64,000 nucleotides of DNA from Streptomyces cylindrosporus (GTDB lineage Bacteria; Actinomycetota; Actinomycetes; Streptomycetales; Streptomycetaceae), in the NCBI RefSeq assembly GCF_022698165.1, contig NZ_JALDAY010000012.1, forward strand, positions 186,001-250,000, written 5' to 3'. Made by a program: the position numbers and the translations under genes. Numbering within the stretch: the first letter of the stretch is position 1; each line of letters opens with the position of its first letter. The notes under the pieces are model-generated. The model was given only the letters and a program-made list of their open reading frames with translations, made no database searches and had not been told where the DNA came from. This document shows, piece after piece, positions 24,234 to 32,329 of the stretch.

Positions 24234-25315
24234 AGCGTCACCGCCACTCCGTCGCGGGCCGAACGGCGGGCCGCCTCGATCACGTCGAGGGCGGCGGCCG
24301 CTTCGAGGGCGGTCACCGGGTTGGGACCGTCGTCGTTGAGGGCCCTGGTCACGGCCGCATAGTACGCGGGGTAGTCGCCGGGGAGGGTGGGTACGGGGGT
24401 GCCGCCGCCGGTGAGCGGGGACTCTCCGGCGCCGATACGGCCGTACAGCTCCTCGGGCTCGGTGCCCCAGCCGGCGCCGGGGCGGCGGCCCTCCCGCAGG
24501 TCCGCCTCCTGGGGGTCGAGGCCGTACTTGACGTAACCCGCCTTGGAGCCCAGGACGCGGAAGCGCGGGCCGAGTTGGGCGGCCGTCGCGGAGGCGTAGA
24601 GGTGGGAGCGGACGCCGTTCGCGTGGGTGAGGGCGAAGAAGGTGTCGTCGTCGGTCTCGGCACCGGCGCGGCGGACGACCGACTCGGCGTAGACGGTGGT
24701 GACCGGGCCGAAGAGGGTCAGGGCCTGGTCGACGACATGGCTGCCGAGGTCGTAGAGCAGACCTCCGATCTCTGCGGGGTCGCCGGACTCGCGCCAGCCG
24801 CCCTTGAGCCGCGGCCGCCACCGCTCGAAGCGGGACTCGAACCGCCATACGTCGCCCAACTCGCCCTCGGCGAGCAGCTGCTGGAGGGTGAGGAAGTCGT
24901 TGTCCCAGCGGCGGTTCTGGAAGACGGAGAGGAGCAGGCCGCGCTCCTCGGCGAGGGCGGCGAGCTCGCGGGCCTCGGCGGCGGTGCCGGCGACCGGCTT
25001 GTCGACGACGACCGGGAGGCCGGCCTTCAGGGCGGTGGTGGCGAGCGGGACGTGCGTCTTGTTCGGGGACGCGATGACGATCAGGTCCAGCTCGGCGGCG
25101 CGGTCGAACAGTTCCTCGGGCGTGGCGGCGACGCGGACGTCCGGGAACTCGGTGCGGGCCTGCCGCTGCCGCTCCGGGTTGGAGGTGACGACCGTGTCGA
25201 GGCGCAGGCCCTCGGTGGCGGCGATCAGGGGGGCGTGGAAGACGGAGCCGGCGAGGCCGTAGCCGACGAGGCCGACGCGGAGGGGGGTGCCGGGCGTGCC
25301 GGGCGTACCAGTCAT
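24230..25315 (-). CDS. Gfo/Idh/MocA-family oxidoreductase
   Basis: 361 residues from the ATG at 25315 (GGAGGG upstream). The N-terminal Rossmann fold has LRVGLVGYGLAGSVFHAPLI and, after the second strand, IVIASPNKTHVPLA. The signature Lys is in VVVDKPVAGTAAEA, and GGLLYDLGSHVVDQAL carries the catalytic-region His and Asp. Family enzymes oxidise or reduce sugars, inositols or their acids with NAD(P). Position downstream of a ROK repressor's 27-bp inverted repeat suggests a sugar-inducible catabolic step. It is coupled to the HbpS-like gene by a GTGA overlap. Confidence 0.9.
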   Translation of the reverse strand: MTGTPGTPGTPLRVGLVGYGLAGSVFHAPLIAATEGLRLDTVVTSNPERQRQARTEFPDVRVAATPEELFDRAAELDLIVIASPNKTHVPLATTALKAGLPVVVDKPVAGTAAEARELAALAEERGLLLSVFQNRRWDNDFLTLQQLLAEGELGDVWRFESRFERWRPRLKGGWRESGDPAEIGGLLYDLGSHVVDQALTLFGPVTTVYAESVVRRAGAETDDDTFFALTHANGVRSHLYASATAAQLGPRFRVLGSKAGYVKYGLDPQEADLREGRRPGAGWGTEPEELYGRIGAGESPLTGGGTPVPTLPGDYPAYYAAVTRALNDDGPNPVTALEAAAALDVIEAARRSARDGVAVTL

Positions 25316-25321
25316 GCCCTC

Positions 25322-25348
25322 CACTTTCGCAACGCTGTTGCCAAAGTG
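25322..25348. promoter_or_regulatory. 27-bp operator-like inverted repeat before the Gfo/Idh gene
   Basis: CACTTTCGCAAC-GCT-GTTGCCAAAGTG: two 12-bp arms around 3 nt, with one mismatch. It lies immediately upstream of the Gfo/Idh ribosome-binding site, in the region divergent from the ROK regulator gene. It is the most obvious binding site for that repressor. Confidence 0.8.
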
Positions 25349-25443
25349 CAAGTGCGGGGGAGAATGGGGGCCGGGAGGGGGAGCGGCGAGGGTGAAGGGC
25401 GGCAGGTCGTGAAGGGTGCGGCGAGGGCGGAAGGCGGCAGGTC

Positions 25444-26595
25444 GTGAGGGGTGCGGACGTGGTCGGTGGCGTGAACCTGCTCGGTGGCGTGAACCTGCTC
25501 GGCCTGCGCAGCCACAACACGGCGCTGGTGCTGGACCTGCTGCGGACCGCGGGCGCGGACGGCATCAGCCGCCTCGAACTCGCCGACCGCACGGGGCTCA
25601 CCCCGCAGGCCGTCAGCAAGATCACCGCCCGGCTGCGGGCGGACGGGCTCGCCACGGAGGCGGGGCGGCGGGCGTCGACGGGGGGCAAGCCGCGGACGGT
25701 ACTGCGGCTGGTACCGGAGGCCGGGCACGCGGTGGGCGTGCATCTGGAGCGGGACGAGATGCGGGTGGTGCTGGCCGATCTGACCGGCGCGGTGGTGGGG
25801 GAACGGCGGGCGGCCGTGGATCTGGGGGCCGGGGCGGAGGCTGTGGTGGAGGGGGTCGCGGGGGAGGTGGGGCGGTTGGTCGAGGGCGTCGCCGAGGGTG
25901 CCGCCCGGACTGTCGCTCGAATCGCGGGCCGCGCGCTCACCGTCGGCTCCCTCCTCGGCGTGGGCATCGCTCTCCCCGGCCCCCTCGACCACAGCCTCGG
26001 TGTCCTCCACCGCGTCACCGGTTTCCCCGAGTGGGACGGCTTTCCCCTGCGGGACGCGCTCGCCCGGCGGCTCGGGGTGCCGGTCGTCGTCGACAAGGAC
26101 ACCAACGCGGCGGCGTTGGGGCTGGCGGTGCGGGGCGAGGGCGGGTCCTTCGCGTATCTGCATCTCGGTACGGGGCTGGGGGCCGGGCTGGTGATCGGGG
26201 GTGCCGTGCATCGGGGGGCGCGGACCGGGGCGGGGGAGTTCGGGCACCAGGTCGTGCAGTTGGACGGGCCGCCCTGCACCTGCGGGAACCGCGGCTGCGT
26301 CGAGGCGCTGTGTCTCGCCGCCGCGGCCCGCGACGACCTGCCCGAGGCGGCCCGCGTCCTCGGCACCGGCGCCGGCAACCTGGTCGCCCTGCTCGACGTC
26401 GACCTCGTACTGCTGGGCGGTCGGACGGTCGCCGCCGATCCGGACGTTTTCGTACGAGGGGTGGGTGCCGTTCTGGCGGAGCGCGCCCGGCGCGTCGGCG
26501 AGGACCCGGTCCCGGTGCGGCTCGCCCCGGGCGAGGTCGCCGAGGGCGCGGCACAGCTGCTGCTGGCGCCGCTGTTCGGGAGGGCGGACGGCTGA
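25444..26595 (+). CDS. ROK-family transcriptional repressor
   Basis: 383 residues. The N-terminal winged HTH (LRSHNTALVLDLLRTAG, SRLELADRTGLTPQAVSKITARL) precedes a ROK domain: HAVGVHLERDEMRVVLADL, GVGIALPGPLDH, TNAAALGLAVRGEGG, HLGTGLGAGLVIGGAVHRG, GEFGHQVV and the zinc motif CTCGNRGCVEAL. ROK repressors are usually released by sugars or phosphosugars. The start is uncertain: GTG at 25444 is used, but GTGs at 25471 and 25489 inside a duplicated 18-bp segment encode the same GVNLLG lead-in and are alternatives. It probably represses the divergent Gfo/Idh-HbpS operon through the 27-bp dyad. Confidence 0.87.
   Translation: MRGADVVGGVNLLGGVNLLGLRSHNTALVLDLLRTAGADGISRLELADRTGLTPQAVSKITARLRADGLATEAGRRASTGGKPRTVLRLVPEAGHAVGVHLERDEMRVVLADLTGAVVGERRAAVDLGAGAEAVVEGVAGEVGRLVEGVAEGAARTVARIAGRALTVGSLLGVGIALPGPLDHSLGVLHRVTGFPEWDGFPLRDALARRLGVPVVVDKDTNAAALGLAVRGEGGSFAYLHLGTGLGAGLVIGGAVHRGARTGAGEFGHQVVQLDGPPCTCGNRGCVEALCLAAAARDDLPEAARVLGTGAGNLVALLDVDLVLLGGRTVAADPDVFVRGVGAVLAERARRVGEDPVPVRLAPGEVAEGAAQLLLAPLFGRADG
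25465..25500. repeat. 18-bp perfect tandem duplication at the ROK N-terminus
   Basis: Two contiguous copies of an 18-mer beginning GGTGGCGTGAACC encode GGVNLL twice, just ahead of the HTH. Confidence 0.9.
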
Positions 26596-26640
26596 GGCGG
26601 GGGCGCGTGCGCTGAGCTGGGCTTGTGGGGCGGCGGGGCC

Positions 26641-26700
26641 GAGCAGGGCTCAGCAGGGCTCAGCAGGGCTCAGCAGGGCTCAGCAGGGCTCAGCAGGGCT
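26641..26700. repeat. 10-bp tandem repeat, six units
   Basis: Six contiguous copies of [G/C]AGCAGGGCT, the last five identical, lie 45 bp after the ROK stop, in the 225-bp gap before the LARTG protein. No spacers, so not CRISPR. The rest of the gap shows no gene. Confidence 0.95.
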
Positions 26701-26820
26701 CGTGGGACCGCGGTTTCCTCCCCCTCGCCATCCCCACCCCTCCGCCGATCGAGCGGACTTCCGCCTCCCCCGGTGCGCCACCCCCCGATCCGCATCCCCA
26801 CCCGACAGGCTCATGTGTTC

Positions 26821-27558
26821 ATGCGACTGTTCACGCCCACGTCCCTCTGCCTGGCAGCAGCCGCCGCCCTCCTCCCCGTCCCGCCCCCGGCATCCGCCTC
26901 CACCACCCCCACGCGCCCCGCCCCCACCTGCGCCGCGCCGGACGCCCGTGGCTTCCCCCTCACCACCCGCATCCACGGCGCCCCCGCCGGATACGAGGCC
27001 GGCGGCGGATACGGCACCTGGTATCTGGACCTCACCAACACCACCGACCGCACCTGCGCGGCCGTACACCCGGTCGTCGTGCTCATCGACGAGAAGCGCG
27101 CGCTGAGACCGTCCCAGCCCCGCCTGGAGTTCTACGACGGCCCCCGCACCCACCCCGTCCACTTCGAGACGACGGACGAGGCCGAGCTCGTCGGCGCCTT
27201 CGACGACGGTTTCCCCGGCTTCACCGTCGGCCCCGGAAAGACCCTCACCGTCAAGGTCCGCCTCGCGCTGACCTCGGACGCCGTACCCAACGAGGTCACC
27301 GCCAACGCGGCCGTCGTCCAGCGCCACGACGACGACGGCGACTGGATCGGCCAGTCGAACGATTACCGCTTCCGCATCTCCGACGACCCCCTCCCCGACC
27401 CCAGCCCCACGGGCACCGCCCCACCCGCCCGCGACGAGCCCCTCCCCTTCGCCGACGAACTCGCCCGCACCGGCCTGGACACCCCCGCCGGCCTCCTCAC
27501 CGCCACGGCCCTCGCCCTCACCGGCGGCGCCCTGCTGCTGGTCCGGAGGCGCCGCTGA
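26821..27558 (+). CDS. Surface protein with LARTG sorting signal (class E sortase substrate)
   Basis: 245 residues. A Sec signal (FTPTSLCLAAAAALLPVPPPASA) is followed by a ~160-residue extracellular domain (GTWYLDLTNTTDRTCAAVHPVVVLID, RLEFYDGPRTHPVHFE, PGKTLTVKVRLAL) that looks like an immunoglobulin-like beta sandwich. A Pro-rich linker follows, then a sorting tail: LARTG at about 214-218, a hydrophobic stretch and RRRR. LAxTG is the class E sortase motif, so the enzyme at 16500 is the likely transpeptidase. The ATG at 26821 is chosen because the signal starts there; the ribosome site is weak. The exact function is unknown. Confidence 0.8.
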   Translation: MRLFTPTSLCLAAAAALLPVPPPASASTTPTRPAPTCAAPDARGFPLTTRIHGAPAGYEAGGGYGTWYLDLTNTTDRTCAAVHPVVVLIDEKRALRPSQPRLEFYDGPRTHPVHFETTDEAELVGAFDDGFPGFTVGPGKTLTVKVRLALTSDAVPNEVTANAAVVQRHDDDGDWIGQSNDYRFRISDDPLPDPSPTGTAPPARDEPLPFADELARTGLDTPAGLLTATALALTGGALLLVRRRR

Positions 27559-27589
27559 ACCGGGGGCGGCCGTCTGCGACCATCCCTGC

Positions 27590-28345
27590 GTGGACTACCC
27601 GAACGACCAGGCCCCCGGCGCCCCCGTCCGCTCCGGCATTCCGGAGCACGGCCGCATCCCGAAGTACTACGCGGTCAAGGCGCGCATCGACCGGCTCATC
27701 GGCGAGCTGGGGGAGGGCCATGCGATTCCGACCGAGCGTGATCTGTCGGAGGAGTACGGCGTCGCCCGCGAGACCGTGCGGCAGGCGCTGCGCGAGCTGG
27801 TGCTGGAGGGCAAGCTGCGGCGGCAGGGGCGCGGCACCGTCGTCGCCGGCCCCAAGCTGGAGCAGCCGCTCTCGCTGGCCAGCTACACGGAAGGCGTACG
27901 GCGGCAGGGGCGCACCCCCGGCCGGAGCCTGGTCACCCTCGACCGCTTCCCCTGCCCGGCCGCCCTCGCCGCCGAGGCCGGCCTGGAGCGCGGCGAACCC
28001 GTCTGGCACCTGGAGCGCGTTCTGCTCGCCGACGACGAGCGGGTCGGCCTGGAGAGCACCTACGTCGCCGTGTCCCGCGTCCCCCGCCTCGACACCGACT
28101 TCGAACCCGACTCCTCCTTCTACGCCTACCTCCACGCCCAGGGCATCACCTTCGGCGACGCCGACGAGCGCATCGAGACGGTGCTGGCCACCCCGCGCGA
28201 GGCCCTCCTCATCGGCACCCCGCCGGCCCTCCCGATGCTGCTGATCCACCGGGTGTCGCGGGACACGGACGGCCGGCCGCTGGAACGGGTCCGGACGCTC
28301 TACCGCGGCGACCGGTTCTCCTTCACGGCGCATCTCGGCGGCTGA
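27590..28345 (+). CDS. GntR/UTRA (HutC-type) transcriptional regulator
   Basis: 251 residues from a GTG. N-terminal GntR winged helix: IPKYYAVKARIDRLI, AIPTERDLSEEYGVARETVRQAL and LRRQGRGTVVAG. The UTRA ligand-binding domain follows (SLASYTEGVRRQGRTPG, GEPVWHLERVLLADDE, FYAYLHAQGI, LLIHRVSRDTDGRPLERV). HutC-type regulators sense small anions, amino-sugars or phosphonates. It leads directly into a phosphonate-type operon on the same strand, so it probably regulates FAD oxidoreductase and hydrolase expression. Phosphonate as the ligand is inferred from neighbours. Confidence 0.88.
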   Translation: MDYPNDQAPGAPVRSGIPEHGRIPKYYAVKARIDRLIGELGEGHAIPTERDLSEEYGVARETVRQALRELVLEGKLRRQGRGTVVAGPKLEQPLSLASYTEGVRRQGRTPGRSLVTLDRFPCPAALAAEAGLERGEPVWHLERVLLADDERVGLESTYVAVSRVPRLDTDFEPDSSFYAYLHAQGITFGDADERIETVLATPREALLIGTPPALPMLLIHRVSRDTDGRPLERVRTLYRGDRFSFTAHLGG

Positions 28346-28390
28346 AAAATGCCGGTTCCCACTCCCTTGGATTATCACGGATAGATAACG

Positions 28391-28400
28391 GGTCTAGCCC
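28391..28400. promoter_or_regulatory. Candidate UTRA-GntR operator half/dyad
   Basis: GGTCTAGCCC lies 77 nt before the oxidoreductase start and matches 7 of 8 fixed or variable positions of the HutC-type pattern GTnTAnAC. It is in an AT-richer stretch that probably contains the operon promoter. Only one copy seen. Confidence 0.3.
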
Positions 28401-28476
28401 AAACGTGATGGCTCGTTCAGGCTCTCGTTGTCGGCCGGACCTCTCCGGTTCCCCCTGCGCGAGGAGCGTGACCGCC

Positions 28477-29601
28477 GTGAAAGTGACAGTCGTCGGAGCA
28501 GGCGTGGTGGGCACCATGCACGCCTGGCATGCAGTGGAACGCGGCCACGAGGTCGTGCAGATCGAGCGCGAGGCCGAGGCCCGCGGTGCCTCGCTGCGCA
28601 ACTTCGGGCAGATCTGGGTGAGCGGGCGCGCGAGCGGCGAGGAGCTCGAAACCGCCCTGCGGGCAAGGGAGTTGTGGGAGGAGCTCGGCCGGCGCGTCCC
28701 GGGCCTCGGGTTCCGCGCCAACGGCTCCCTCACCCCCGTCCGCGGCCCCCTCGAACTCGCCGTCGCCGAGGCCGCCGTGGCCCGGGACGACGCGGCCGCC
28801 CGCGGCCACAAGCTGCTCACGCCCGGCGAGGCCCGAGCCGTCAACCCGGCCCTGCGCGGCGGGTTCGACGCCGCCCTGTACTGCGAGCGGGACGCGGCGG
28901 TCGAGCCCCGTACCGCCCAACTCGCCCTGCGCGCCGAGCTCTTGAAGTCGCCGAACTACAGCTTCCTGCCGGGACGCGAGGTGCGCGAGGTGGTCGGCGC
29001 GGGTGCCGTCCGCGACGACCACGGGGACGTGCACGGCGCCGATGCCGTCCTGCTGTGCACCGGCGCCTGGCTCGGCGGGCTCGTCCGTGAGCTGGCCGGG
29101 CCGGATCTGCCCGTCCGCCGGGTCCGGCTGCAGATGATGCAGACCGACCCGCTGGGCGAACCCCTCACCACCTCGGTCGCGGACGCGGACAGCTTCCGGT
29201 ACTACCCGGCGTACGCCTCCCCGGCCCTGGACGAGCTCAACTCCCGCCAGCCGCAGGGCGAGACGGCCGCGGCGCACCGCATGCAGCTGCTCATGGTGCA
29301 GCGCGCCGACGGCGGACTGACCATCGGCGACACCCACGAGTACGAGCACCCCTTCGCCTTCGACACCCTCGAAGACCCCTACGACCACCTCACCGAGGTC
29401 GTCGAGTCCCTGCTCGGCCGCCCGCTGCCGAGAATCCGGCGCCGCTGGGCGGGCGTGTACGCGCAGTGCACCGACCCCACCCGGGTCGTGCACCGGCAGC
29501 AGGTGGCCGACGGGGTGTGGCTGGTCACCGGACCGGGCGGGCGCGGGATGACCTGCTCGCCCGCCATCGCCGAACAGACCGCACAGCAGTTGGGCTGGTG
29601 A
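28477..29601 (+). CDS. FAD-dependent oxidoreductase, TIGR03364 type
   Basis: 374 residues from the GTG at 28477 (GAGGAG 10 nt upstream). The FAD-binding Rossmann motif is VTVVGAGVVGTMHAWHAVERGHEV. DAO-fold features include ASLRNFGQIWVSGRASGEE and LCTGAWLGGLVRELAG, with RRWAGVYAQCTD and VWLVTGPGGRGMTCSPAIAEQ at the C-terminus. This family (TIGR03364) is repeatedly found with phosphonatase-like hydrolases and phosphonate ABC transporters, and is thought to oxidise an aminophosphonate or related amine. The downstream hydrolase overlaps or nearly abuts it. It is complete and looks functional. Confidence 0.87.
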   Translation: MKVTVVGAGVVGTMHAWHAVERGHEVVQIEREAEARGASLRNFGQIWVSGRASGEELETALRARELWEELGRRVPGLGFRANGSLTPVRGPLELAVAEAAVARDDAAARGHKLLTPGEARAVNPALRGGFDAALYCERDAAVEPRTAQLALRAELLKSPNYSFLPGREVREVVGAGAVRDDHGDVHGADAVLLCTGAWLGGLVRELAGPDLPVRRVRLQMMQTDPLGEPLTTSVADADSFRYYPAYASPALDELNSRQPQGETAAAHRMQLLMVQRADGGLTIGDTHEYEHPFAFDTLEDPYDHLTEVVESLLGRPLPRIRRRWAGVYAQCTDPTRVVHRQQVADGVWLVTGPGGRGMTCSPAIAEQTAQQLGW

Positions 29602-29609
29602 CAGCAGAC

Positions 29610-30284
29610 ATGGCACACACGAACCGAGACATCAGGCTGGTCGTGCTCGACATGGCCGGCACCACCGTCGCCGACGGCGGCCTCGTCGAGGAGGCCTTCG
29701 CGGCGGCGGCCCGGCACCTGGGCGCGGATCCCGACGGGATGATCGACCACGTCCGCGCCACCATGGGCGAGTCCAAGATCTCCGTCTTCCGGCACCTGTT
29801 CGGCGAGGAGACGAAGGCCCAGGAGGCCAACAAGGCCTTCGAGGCGGCGTACGCCGAACTCGTCGACGACGGCAGGGTCGAGGCCCTGCCGGGTGCCCGC
29901 GAGGCCATCGAGGAGCTCAACTCCCATGGCCGCACGGTCGTGTTGACCACCGGCTTCGCCCGTCCCACCCAGGACGCGATCCTCGCCGCGCTCGGCTGGC
30001 AGGACCTCGTACCTCTGACGCTGTGCCCCGCCGACGCCGGCGGCCGGGGGCGCCCGTACCCGGACATGGTCCTCACGGCCTTCCTCCGTACGGCCGCCGC
30101 GGACGACGTCCGCCAGGTCGCGGTCGTGGGGGACACCTCGTACGACATGCTCAGCGGGGTGCGGGCGGGGGCCGGTGTGGTCGCGGGCGTCCTGACCGGC
30201 GCGCACGGCGCGGAGGCGCTGCGGGCGGCCGGGGCGGGGCAGGTGCTGGACGGGGTCGGACAGTTGCCGGGAGCGCTCGGATGA
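29610..30284 (+). CDS. Phosphonatase-like HAD hydrolase (TIGR03351 type)
   Basis: 224 residues from the ATG at 29610 (GTG at 29598, overlapping the previous stop, is the alternative). HAD motifs: VVLDMAGTTVAD (nucleophile Asp), VVLTTGFARPTQ (motif II), and VGDTSYDMLSGVRAG (motif IV acidic pair), with PYPDMVL between. The cap resembles phosphonoacetaldehyde hydrolase PhnX but belongs to the separate phosphonatase-like group. It partners the TIGR03364 oxidoreductase, suggesting oxidation to a phosphono-aldehyde followed by C-P hydrolysis. The stop overlaps the next start as ATGA, the relic coupling of an operon whose transporter genes are now fused and largely lost. Confidence 0.87.
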   Translation: MAHTNRDIRLVVLDMAGTTVADGGLVEEAFAAAARHLGADPDGMIDHVRATMGESKISVFRHLFGEETKAQEANKAFEAAYAELVDDGRVEALPGAREAIEELNSHGRTVVLTTGFARPTQDAILAALGWQDLVPLTLCPADAGGRGRPYPDMVLTAFLRTAAADDVRQVAVVGDTSYDMLSGVRAGAGVVAGVLTGAHGAEALRAAGAGQVLDGVGQLPGALG

Positions 30285-31387
30285 GCGGCAGCGGTAGCGG
30301 CATCCGCTTCGACTCGGTGACCGTCGCCTACGACGGGAACGTCGTCCTGGACGCCCTCGACCTGGCCGTCGCCCTCCTCGCCACCCCCCTCACCGCCTGC
30401 TCCGGCACCTCCGCCGCCTCCGACGCCAGGTCCGTCACCGTCTACAGCGCCGACGGGCTCAAGGGCGAGAACGGCGACGGCTGGTACGACCAGGTCTTCA
30501 AGGACTTCCAGAAGCAGACCGGGATCAAGGTCGACTACGTCGAGGGCGGCTCCGGCGAGATGGTGCAGCGGGCCCTGCGGGAGAGGAGCAACCCGCAGGC
30601 CGATGTGCTCGTCACGCTGCCGCCGTTCATCCAACAGGCCGACAGCAAGGGGCTGTTGGCGAAGTACGTGCCCGCCGGGGCCGACCAGGTCAGCGGCGCG
30701 GACAAGGCCGCCGACGGAAAGTGGATCTCCGTCGTCGACAACTACTTCGGGTTCGTCTACGACAAGAAGGAGCTGAAGCAGGCGCCCACCACCTGGGACG
30801 AGCTGCTGGACGCCAAGTACAAGAACAGGCTCCAGTACTCCACGCCCGGCGTCGCCGGCGACGGAACCGCCGTACTGGTCAAGGCGATCCACGACTTCGG
30901 CGGCGAGCGGGCCGCCCTCGACTACCTCGGCAGGCTCCAGGCCAACAACGTCGGCCCCTCCGCCTCCACCGGCAAGCTCGCGCCCAAGGTCGACAAGGGC
31001 GAGCTGCTCGTCGCCAACGGTGACGTCCAGATGAACTACGCCCAGTCCAAGACCATGCCCAACCTCGGCATCTGGTTCCCGGCGAAGGCGGGCGGGAAGC
31101 CGACGACCTTCGCGCTGCCGTACGCCGCCGGGCTCGTCGACGACGCGCCGCACTCCGCGAACGGCCGCAAGCTCCTCGACTACCTGCTCTCCCGCACCGC
31201 CCAGGAGCAGGTCAGCTCGGTCGGCGGCGGATTCAGCGTCCGCAAGGACGTCGAGGCCACCGACGCCAACGCCGTCGCGCTGACCAGGCTGATGACGGGC
31301 GTGTCAGTCTTTGAACCGGACTGGACCGAGATCGACAAGAACCTTCAGAGTTACGTTGAGAACTGGAAGTCTGCGACCGACAGCTGA
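30281..31387 (+). pseudogene. Chimera: phosphonate ABC ATPase N-terminus fused to substrate-binding protein
   Basis: One open frame of 368 codons. Its first ~30 residues (GSGIRFDSVTVAYDGNVVLD, then ALDLAV) are the start of an ABC transporter ATPase, broken off before the Walker A. It switches at ~30365-30374 into the tail of a lipoprotein signal peptide (ALLATPLTACSG). An apparently complete 2-aminoethylphosphonate-type substrate-binding protein follows (VTVYSADGLKGENGDGWY, FQKQTGIKVDYVEGGSGEMV, GVAGDGTAVLVKAIHDFGG). The normal order ATPase-permease-binding protein predicts that most of the ATPase, the permease(s) and the signal N-terminus were deleted in frame. Without a signal peptide the product would stay cytosolic. 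An assembly error must be excluded. Confidence 0.82.
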
Positions 31388-31437
31388 TCGTTAGGCTGGA
31401 GCCCACGCAGCACCGCGTACGGCAGGAGATCTCGCAC

Positions 31438-32217
31438 ATGGCAGACCGCAGGCCCATCGAGTCGTGGCTCACCGACATGGACGGTGTGCTCATCCACGAG
31501 GGCGTACCGATCCCCGGCGCCGACGCGTTCCTGAAGAAGCTGCGCGAGTCCGGCAAGCCCTTCCTCGTCCTCACCAACAACTCCATCTACACCCCGCGCG
31601 ACCTGCACGCCCGGCTGCAGCGCATGGGACTGGACGTGCCGGTCGAGTCCATCTGGACCTCGGCCCTGGCCACCGCCCAGTTCCTGGACGACCAGCGGCC
31701 GGGCGGCAGCGCCTATGTCATCGGCGAGGCCGGCCTGACCACCGCGCTGCACGACATCGGGTACATCCTCACCGACCACGAGCCCGACTACGTCGTCCTC
31801 GGCGAGACCCGCACCTACTCCTTCGAGGCCATGACCAAGGCGGTACGGCTGATCGAGGGCGGCGCCCGTTTCATCTGCACCAACCCGGACGAGACCGGGC
31901 CCTCCACCGAGGGTCCGCTGCCGGCGACCGGGGCGGTGGCGGCGCTGATCACCAAGGCGACCGGCAAGCAGCCGTACTTCGCGGGCAAGCCGAACCCGCT
32001 GATGATGCGGACCGGGCTGAACGCGATCGGCGCGCACTCCGAGACCAGCGCGATGATCGGCGACCGCATGGATACCGACGTGCTGGCCGGGATGGAGGCC
32101 GGGATGCAGACCTTCCTGGTGCTGACCGGGCTGACCCGGTCGGAGCAGATCGAGGACTTCCCGTACCGGCCCTCGCACGTCGTCGACTCCATCGCGGATC
32201 TCGTCGACCTGGTCTGA
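31438..32217 (+). CDS. HAD-IIA phosphatase, NagD-like
   Basis: 259 residues, AGGAG well placed. Motifs: WLTDMDGVLIHEG (nucleophile and acid/base Asp), FLVLTNNSIYTPRD (motif II), the large HAD-IIA cap (APTG-type region ETRTYSFEAMTKAVRLI), YFAGKPNPLMM (motif III Lys) and MIGDRMDTDVLAGMEAG (motif IV). Relatives dephosphorylate nucleotides and sugar phosphates in the cytosol. It follows the phosphonate operon by 50 nt on the same strand but is a widespread housekeeping family, so a functional link is not required. Confidence 0.9.
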   Translation: MADRRPIESWLTDMDGVLIHEGVPIPGADAFLKKLRESGKPFLVLTNNSIYTPRDLHARLQRMGLDVPVESIWTSALATAQFLDDQRPGGSAYVIGEAGLTTALHDIGYILTDHEPDYVVLGETRTYSFEAMTKAVRLIEGGARFICTNPDETGPSTEGPLPATGAVAALITKATGKQPYFAGKPNPLMMRTGLNAIGAHSETSAMIGDRMDTDVLAGMEAGMQTFLVLTGLTRSEQIEDFPYRPSHVVDSIADLVDLV

Positions 32218-32304
32218 CTGGTCGGGACGGGCGCGAAACCTTTCTGAACCCGTACGGAGCAGTGAGACCCCGCAGAGGATGCGCCGGGCCGGACGCGGGG
32301 GGAG

Positions 32305-32322
32305 CCTCCAGGTATCTGGAGG
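32305..32322 (+). promoter_or_regulatory. Hairpin that buries the ribosome-binding site of the surface-protein gene
   Basis: CCTCCAG-GTAT-CTGGAGG is a perfect 7-bp stem with a 4-nt loop. The 3' arm contains GGAGG, the Shine-Dalgarno sequence, 7 nt before the ATG at 32330. Folding would hide it from the ribosome. Confidence 0.6.
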
Positions 32323-32329
32323 TTTCACG

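Noticed and set aside
25416..26615. 399-codon ORF in another frame of the ROK gene
   Set aside because: Gly/Arg/Ala-only composition typical of a wrong frame in GC-rich DNA; the ROK frame has all family motifs.
26641..26700. CRISPR-like array
   Set aside because: Units are 10 bp and directly adjacent with no spacers; no cas genes in the window.
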